From Pirellulales bacterium (GTDB lineage: Bacteria; Planctomycetota; Planctomycetia; Pirellulales; Thermoguttaceae), in the NCBI GenBank assembly GCA_030642635.1, contig DAOWNK010000098.1, positions 1 through 10,252 on the forward strand: 10,252 nt of DNA, read 5' to 3'. The notes below the pieces were generated by a model, which ran no database searches, was not told where the DNA came from, and was given only the letters and a program-made list of their open reading frames with translations. Position numbers and translations under genes: made by a program. Below are positions 5,743-10,252 of this stretch, in pieces. Every line of letters starts with the position of its first letter. Within the stretch, counting starts at the first letter, position 1.

Positions 5743-5832
5743 ATATCAGCAGTCAGCTATCAGCGATCGGTGGTCAGTCCGAAAGCCTGCAAACAACGTT
5801 GTTTTCAAAAGCTGATAGCTGACGGCTGACCC
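5743..5832. repeat. Heptamer inverted-repeat element, NNRTCAG/CTGAYNN family, with palindromic core
   Basis: The left arm (5743-5777) is five heptamers of consensus NNRTCAG, such as CAGTCAG and CTATCAG; one is CGATCGG. The right arm (5812-5832) is three heptamers CTGATAG, CTGACGG, CTGACCC, the reverse complement type. The 34-nt middle contains the perfect 14-bp palindrome AAACAACGTTGTTT (5791-5804). The element fills the gap between the DUF1573 promoter and the stop of the 598-residue gene, and might end that transcript by folding. Architecture parallels the GGGATTR elements but the unit differs. Confidence 0.8.
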
Positions 5833-5842
5833 CAAAAGTCCT

Positions 5843-7639
5843 TTAACTGCAATGAGGTACTAGCAAGATGGACTCAATTGCCTCGTGCAGGACACCGAGT
5901 TCATCGAGGAAACGCTGCCTCTGTTGCTCTTCGATCTGTTGAGCGAGGCCTCGGTAGTATTCGATACCGCTAAGCAGGTTCTCCTTGAACTCGGCGAAGT
6001 AATTCGCACCGCGGGATAAAAGCCCCGACGAGTACCACTCGACCTCGTCGCGGAGGTAGTCGGCGTAGATGGCGATTTCGCGGATAAACATGTGCGGCCG
6101 GTTAGTGCTCATCGGCAAAGGCGCCCGGGCGTAGATGTGGTCCACCATTTCTTTCAGTGTGGCAATCTTCGAGAAATCCGCAATACTTGGGCCGGGGCAA
6201 ATGGCGGGTGTGGCATCCGGGTCGATACCGTGGCTGACGGTCGCCACACCGCCCAGGTCGTGGCAGATGCAGGACTTTGCCAGCACGTGCTCACGCACCA
6301 GATCGATTTGGTCCGGCGTGAGACCTTCCTCTGCAAGATGTTGGAGTTTCCGTCTCTGATAATTGCGCGAGGCGGTGCAAATCGGAATCTCCGTGAACTC
6401 CGTATTGAACCTGACGTGAGTCTTGTTGCAGGTGCTGCCGGGCTTACCCTGCTCGATCCGCCGCCGCCTAGCTTCCTCGCTCGCGGAGTTCCGCAGGTTC
6501 CAAAACGGCATTCCAAAGGGCGAGTTGTCGCTGAGAAAAACGTCCTCCTGCGTAGCGGCCAAGAGCTTCTCCAGATGTTGCTGGTCCATATTGACCACCT
6601 CGGGCACGAGCAGAAAAGGCGTAGCCCAACCCGTCGCGTCGACGTTGTAGTAACCAAGCAGCAATTCGTTCTCTTCGGCCGTGCCGATGCCGCCTTGGGC
6701 GGTGATGCGGGTTTCGTGAGGCAGCTCGATTGGCGTTCGGCCGGACGCAGCAAGGGCCTTCATGTAAATTGCATGAAGTTGCACGATCGACTGGTCCTTC
6801 TTCTGCTTGAACTCCTCTATAATCGGCCCCAGCATTAGCCCCTTGGTGGCGTAGGCGTGACCGCCGCAGTTCAGTCCCGATTCGATGCGGTACTCGGACA
6901 CCCATAACCCCCGCTTTGCGAAGAACTTGCCCTGAATCACCGCCGAGCGATAGTCGCTCACCTTCAGCACGATCTTCTTCTTCAGTACGCCGTGGGAATC
7001 CGGGAAGAAGTCGTCGAACTTGGCGACGTAGCTGTACAGGTGCGGGTTCATGCCCGCCGAGAATACGATGGCGGAGCAAAGGGAACTGTTGGCATAGCCC
7101 CGCAGGGCCGCCATGGCATCGCTGAACTCCTGTGGTAGCTTCTTGCCATTGCGATAGGCGTCGCTGTCGCCCCGTGACATAATGTTCACGTCGATGCTGC
7201 CAGGCACGGCCATGCGGCGAAGCCGGTCTTGAAGGTCGGCCTTTTCCTCCGGGTCGTCGCTGGTGAGCATGTCGTGGTAGGTTTGCTTCAGCGGCGTCGC
7301 GGGCAACATCTCGTAGTATCGCGTGATTTCGCTGCCCGCCTCGAAAGGTGAGCCCTGCAATACCTCAACTTGGCGCGTGACCAACCGGTCCAGGAGATTC
7401 AGGTAGGCCGTGATGCGACTGGCGCGAGCATCCTCGTCGCGGCTGGTGATTTCCTCATACGGCTCACCCTCCTGCTCGCAGTGGAACTTTCGCATCTGCT
7501 CGATGAGAGTGTCATCCACCAGCGAAATTACCGAAGATATGCCGTACTTCGCCGCCCGCAATGGTGTGTCGATGGTGAACCCGGTGCCCATAACGGGGAT
7601 ATGAAAAGTATGCGAACTCCGGGGAGTCGGATTCTCCAT
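5843..7639 (-). CDS. Large conserved protein of unknown function, possibly TIM-barrel/flavin-type enzyme
   Basis: The predicted protein has 598 residues, no signal peptide and no membrane segment, so it is likely cytoplasmic. The N-terminus (FHIPVMGTGFTIDTPLRAAKYGISSVISLVDD) looks like the first strand and loops of a TIM barrel. Residues about 311-346 (RITAQGGIGTAEENELLLGY, then GWATPFLLVPE) resemble the Gly-rich phosphate-binding loops of nitropropane-dioxygenase/IMPDH-like FMN barrels. That is a pattern impression, not a family match. A cysteine-rich C-terminal part has C404, C421, the pair C457-I-C459 and C481, possibly binding a metal or Fe-S cluster. The last 60 residues look helical. 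I recall similar unnamed proteins in Bacteroidetes and Planctomycetes. ATG 7639 is preferred: AGGA lies 6 nt upstream, whereas the TTG at 7654, five codons earlier, has no well-placed site. It is divergent from hemL. Confidence 0.8.
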   Translation of the reverse strand: MENPTPRSSHTFHIPVMGTGFTIDTPLRAAKYGISSVISLVDDTLIEQMRKFHCEQEGEPYEEITSRDEDARASRITAYLNLLDRLVTRQVEVLQGSPFEAGSEITRYYEMLPATPLKQTYHDMLTSDDPEEKADLQDRLRRMAVPGSIDVNIMSRGDSDAYRNGKKLPQEFSDAMAALRGYANSSLCSAIVFSAGMNPHLYSYVAKFDDFFPDSHGVLKKKIVLKVSDYRSAVIQGKFFAKRGLWVSEYRIESGLNCGGHAYATKGLMLGPIIEEFKQKKDQSIVQLHAIYMKALAASGRTPIELPHETRITAQGGIGTAEENELLLGYYNVDATGWATPFLLVPEVVNMDQQHLEKLLAATQEDVFLSDNSPFGMPFWNLRNSASEEARRRRIEQGKPGSTCNKTHVRFNTEFTEIPICTASRNYQRRKLQHLAEEGLTPDQIDLVREHVLAKSCICHDLGGVATVSHGIDPDATPAICPGPSIADFSKIATLKEMVDHIYARAPLPMSTNRPHMFIREIAIYADYLRDEVEWYSSGLLSRGANYFAEFKENLLSGIEYYRGLAQQIEEQQRQRFLDELGVLHEAIESILLVPHCS

Positions 7640-7690
7640 GCTGTGTCCTATCAATTCCTTGCTGCGACAGCGCTGAACAAAGTTTCGGAG

Positions 7691-7716
7691 AAAAAGGGGT
7701 CAGAACCGCCATTTTT
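7691..7716. repeat. GGGGTCAG-type short imperfect dyad, possibly a dispersed repeat
   Basis: A run of A followed by GGGGTCAGAACC and closing with CCATTTTT makes an imperfect A-tract/T-tract dyad. Similar GGGGTCAG motifs occur as dispersed palindromes in many genomes, often tied to REP-type transposases, but only one copy is in this window. Family membership is an inference. Confidence 0.3.
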
Positions 7717-7848
7717 CTTGACTCTTCCATTTCTAGGTGCAAATTCCCGGAAACCTCCGAGCCGGCCTTGATTGTCGGGTACCATCCCAGACGACTACAG
7801 CTAGCTTAAGCAGAAAAATCAATTCTGTAAATGGGCTGGAAGCCTCAA

Positions 7849-7860
7849 AAAACCGGTTTT
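7849..7860. promoter_or_regulatory. Perfect palindrome AAAACCGGTTTT
   Basis: A 12-bp perfect palindrome sharing the AACCGGTT core with the site at 7958-7971. The two centres are 110 nt apart, about ten or eleven helical turns. Candidate operator half of a two-site arrangement between divergent genes. Confidence 0.35.
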
Positions 7861-7887
7861 CTCAACATGCTTCGGCCTATTCACCCT

Positions 7888-7908
7888 CCCAGAATGAAGT
7901 ATTCTGGG
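7888..7908. promoter_or_regulatory. Perfect 8-bp hairpin in the hemL upstream region
   Basis: CCCAGAAT (7888-7895) pairs with ATTCTGGG (7901-7908) across the 5-nt loop GAAGT. No T-tract follows on either strand, so it is not a standard intrinsic terminator. It lies between the two AACCGGTT palindromes and may be a protein-binding dyad. Confidence 0.35.
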
Positions 7909-7957
7909 GCCGCTCGTTCCGGTGTTCTCCTTAAAGCGGCCAATTTCCGGTCTTGAA

Positions 7958-7971
7958 ATCAACCGGTTGAT
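7958..7971. promoter_or_regulatory. Perfect palindrome ATCAACCGGTTGAT
   Basis: A 14-bp perfect palindrome about 90 nt upstream of the hemL ATG. It shares the AACCGGTT core with 7849-7860. Its right half contains TTGATG, which could serve as a poor -35 box, so a bound regulator could block polymerase. No promoter was firmly located. Confidence 0.4.
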
Positions 7972-8062
7972 GTGATACATTTGTCCATGTTGGGGCAGTA
8001 TACCGACGCCCGTTTGTACCCGATGAATCGGGCCACTTCGTTTACTGTTCGAGTCAGATACA

Positions 8063-9343
<1,281 letters not shown>

Positions 9344-10021
9344 TTACCGCTTTTCCAACTTCTCCTCTGCTGCGCTTCGACGCGAGTAACGCGGGACCAG
9401 GCCCCAGATGTCGTCGCGGCGGCCGGCGGTGTAATCTCGCCCTGCAAGCCGACCGACGTTAGACGCCCTGGGAGAGCAAAACTGCGGCGCTAACACAGTC
9501 ACCTGGTCCGGCACGCGATCTGACAGTTTCCGCAGCACCGGCCCGGCAACGACCGATCCGGGCGGAAGGCCGCCGAGCCACACGTCGGCGTCGATCAGTT
9601 CTGACTTAGCAGTCGGACGGAACCGGCCGTCCGGTCCGCGCCGAAACGAGCCGGCAACGACTTCTCCCCGCTGGGCGTCGACGGCCACCGAAATTGATTC
9701 GATATCATCAGGCGCGCCGGCGGCAATGGTTTCGAGCGTATCGACACCCAGCACCTCGGCCCCGGCGGCATAGGCGAACACTTTGGCGGTGGTCACGCCT
9801 ACTCTAAGCCCTGTAAACGACCCCGGGCCGACTGTTACTGCGACCAACTCGACCTCGTCGGGTCGCCATCCCACCTCTTTTAGCAATGCTTGTAGCGACG
9901 GCGCCAGCGACTGGGTGGTCCGTTGCTGTTTGCTTAACTCCAACTCAGCCAACACCTTGCCGTCGCACAGCGCAGCCACGGTGCCGATCTTCTCGGTGGT
10001 TTCCAAAGCAAGGATTTTCAT
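9344..10021 (-). CDS. tsaB: tRNA threonylcarbamoyladenosine biosynthesis protein TsaB
   Basis: TsaB is the non-catalytic ASKHA-fold partner of TsaD. With TsaE it makes t6A at position 37 of ANN-decoding tRNAs in the cytoplasm. The 225-residue length suits the family. Typical marks are MKILALETTEKIGTVAAL at the start, VTVGPGSFTGLRVGVTTAKVFAYA (about 62-85), VDTLETIAA, SVAVDAQRGEV, and the ending LVPRYSRRSAAEEK. The frame is open to 10132, but the extra 37 codons are not TsaB-like and MKILALETT is the classic start, so ATG 10021 is used. GGGTGG about 8 nt upstream is a weak ribosome site. A poor promoter pair, TTACCA, 17 nt, TGTACT, lies in the 45 nt upstream. The gene converges on hemL with zero spacing between stops. 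No tsaE or rimI neighbour is in view. Confidence 0.95.
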   Translation of the reverse strand: MKILALETTEKIGTVAALCDGKVLAELELSKQQRTTQSLAPSLQALLKEVGWRPDEVELVAVTVGPGSFTGLRVGVTTAKVFAYAAGAEVLGVDTLETIAAGAPDDIESISVAVDAQRGEVVAGSFRRGPDGRFRPTAKSELIDADVWLGGLPPGSVVAGPVLRKLSDRVPDQVTVLAPQFCSPRASNVGRLAGRDYTAGRRDDIWGLVPRYSRRSAAEEKLEKR

Positions 10022-10140
10022 GGCGAACCACCCAGATAAAGTACAAAGCAACGGATACGCTCTGGTAACTTGACGAAAAACACCAAAAGACGCAAGGAGG
10101 TGTCTCGACTTGACTTTAGTGCGTTGCAACAATAAATTTA

Positions 10141-10217
10141 GGGATTAGGGATTGGAGATTAGAGTTTGATGTTGCATTTTTCCAGTCCCCAATCCCTAAT
10201 CCCCAATCCCTAACCCC
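10141..10217. repeat. Heptamer inverted-repeat element, GGGATTR family, copy 2
   Basis: The left arm (10141-10168) is again exactly four heptamers, drifting from GGGATTA and GGGATTG to GAGATTA and GAGTTTG. The right arm (10183-10217) is five units of YARYCCC, mostly CAATCCC and TAATCCC. The 14-nt middle is T-rich. The right arm on the minus strand has five G-tracts of three or four with 3-4 nt loops, a canonical G-quadruplex pattern. Same layout as copy 1 at 2306-2404. Confidence 0.85.
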
Positions 10218-10222
10218 CACAC

Positions 10223-10248
10223 TTTCACGAAGGTTCAATAGCGTGAAA
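10223..10248. promoter_or_regulatory. Inverted repeat TTTCACG / CGTGAAA at the window edge
   Basis: TTTCACG (10223-10229) and CGTGAAA (10242-10248) are perfect 7-nt arms separated by 12 nt. The right arm contains a GTG with a plausible SD. This could be an operator or mRNA hairpin that covers the start of a gene lying mostly beyond the window. Confidence 0.3.
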
Positions 10249-10252
10249 CGAG

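Larger units (their letters stand above)
7640..8062. other. Divergent intergenic region between the 598-residue gene and hemL
   Basis: No convincing gene is present in these 423 nt. They carry a GGGGTCAG-type dyad (7691-7716), two palindromes with AACCGGTT cores (7849-7860 and 7958-7971) and an 8-bp hairpin (7888-7908). A short dyad CCCGAT/ATCGGG (8019-8024 and 8027-8032) lies 30 nt before the hemL ATG. No sigma-70 promoter with good matches to both boxes was found for either gene. The length and dyads suggest a regulatory region. Confidence 0.5.
10022..10252. other. Right-edge intergenic region upstream of tsaB
   Basis: The 231 nt contain a strong SD-like AAGGAGGT (10094-10101) on the plus strand. 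It is followed only by a tiny frame from TTG that soon stops in the repeat. After it come the GGGATTR element and an inverted repeat at the edge. GTG at 10243, with GAAGG nine nt upstream, could begin a plus-strand gene outside the window. Confidence 0.4.

Noticed and set aside
6092..6838. 248-codon plus-strand frame opposite the 598-residue gene
   Set aside because: The minus strand encodes a long protein with conserved-looking enzyme motifs and a ribosome site; the plus frame is a shadow.
10022..10132. N-terminal extension of TsaB by 37 codons
   Set aside because: The conserved TsaB start MKILALETT is at 10021, and the extension bears no family similarity.

Overview
The window reads like chromosomal DNA of a free-living, moderately GC-rich bacterium, most likely a member of the Planctomycetota. 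That placement is an inference. It rests on an exported DUF1573 protein, a UvrA N-terminus with an AVTGKNTSRSSRSTVGTATD-type signature, a large conserved protein of unknown function, weak Shine-Dalgarno (SD) use, and intergenic DNA full of heptamer repeats. No rRNA, tRNA, CRISPR array, transposase or phage gene was seen.

Left part (1-2300). The 5' part of a minus-strand uvrA runs off the left edge. Upstream of it lies a two-gene HEPN/MNT module, probably a toxin-antitoxin pair. It is visibly AT-richer than its surroundings and the genes overlap by 4 nt (GTGA). A 380-nt divergent spacer follows, with promoter-like sites on both strands, then a small plus-strand cupin gene preceded by a perfect TATAAT and a leader hairpin.

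Middle (2300-5700). A hairpin-forming element made of GGGATTR heptamers separates the cupin gene from ligA (NAD-dependent DNA ligase), whose ATG lies 10 nt after the element. Converging on ligA are a doubtful 60-codon reading frame and a DUF1573 exported protein. A second family of heptamer repeats (CTGAYNN, reverse complement NNRTCAG) lies on both sides of the DUF1573 gene.

Right part (5700-10252). A minus-strand gene encodes a 598-residue protein of a family without known function. It is divergent from hemL (glutamate-1-semialdehyde aminomutase, tetrapyrrole synthesis). The spacer between them has no convincing gene but carries several palindromes, including two with an AACCGGTT core. hemL and tsaB (tRNA t6A synthesis) converge with directly adjacent stop codons. 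The right edge holds a second GGGATTR element and an inverted repeat that may precede a gene beginning at the edge.

Most recognised genes are housekeeping (repair, ligation, haem, tRNA modification) and form no joint pathway. The less ordinary content is the HEPN/MNT pair, the 598-residue unknown protein, and the two heptamer repeat families at gene boundaries.
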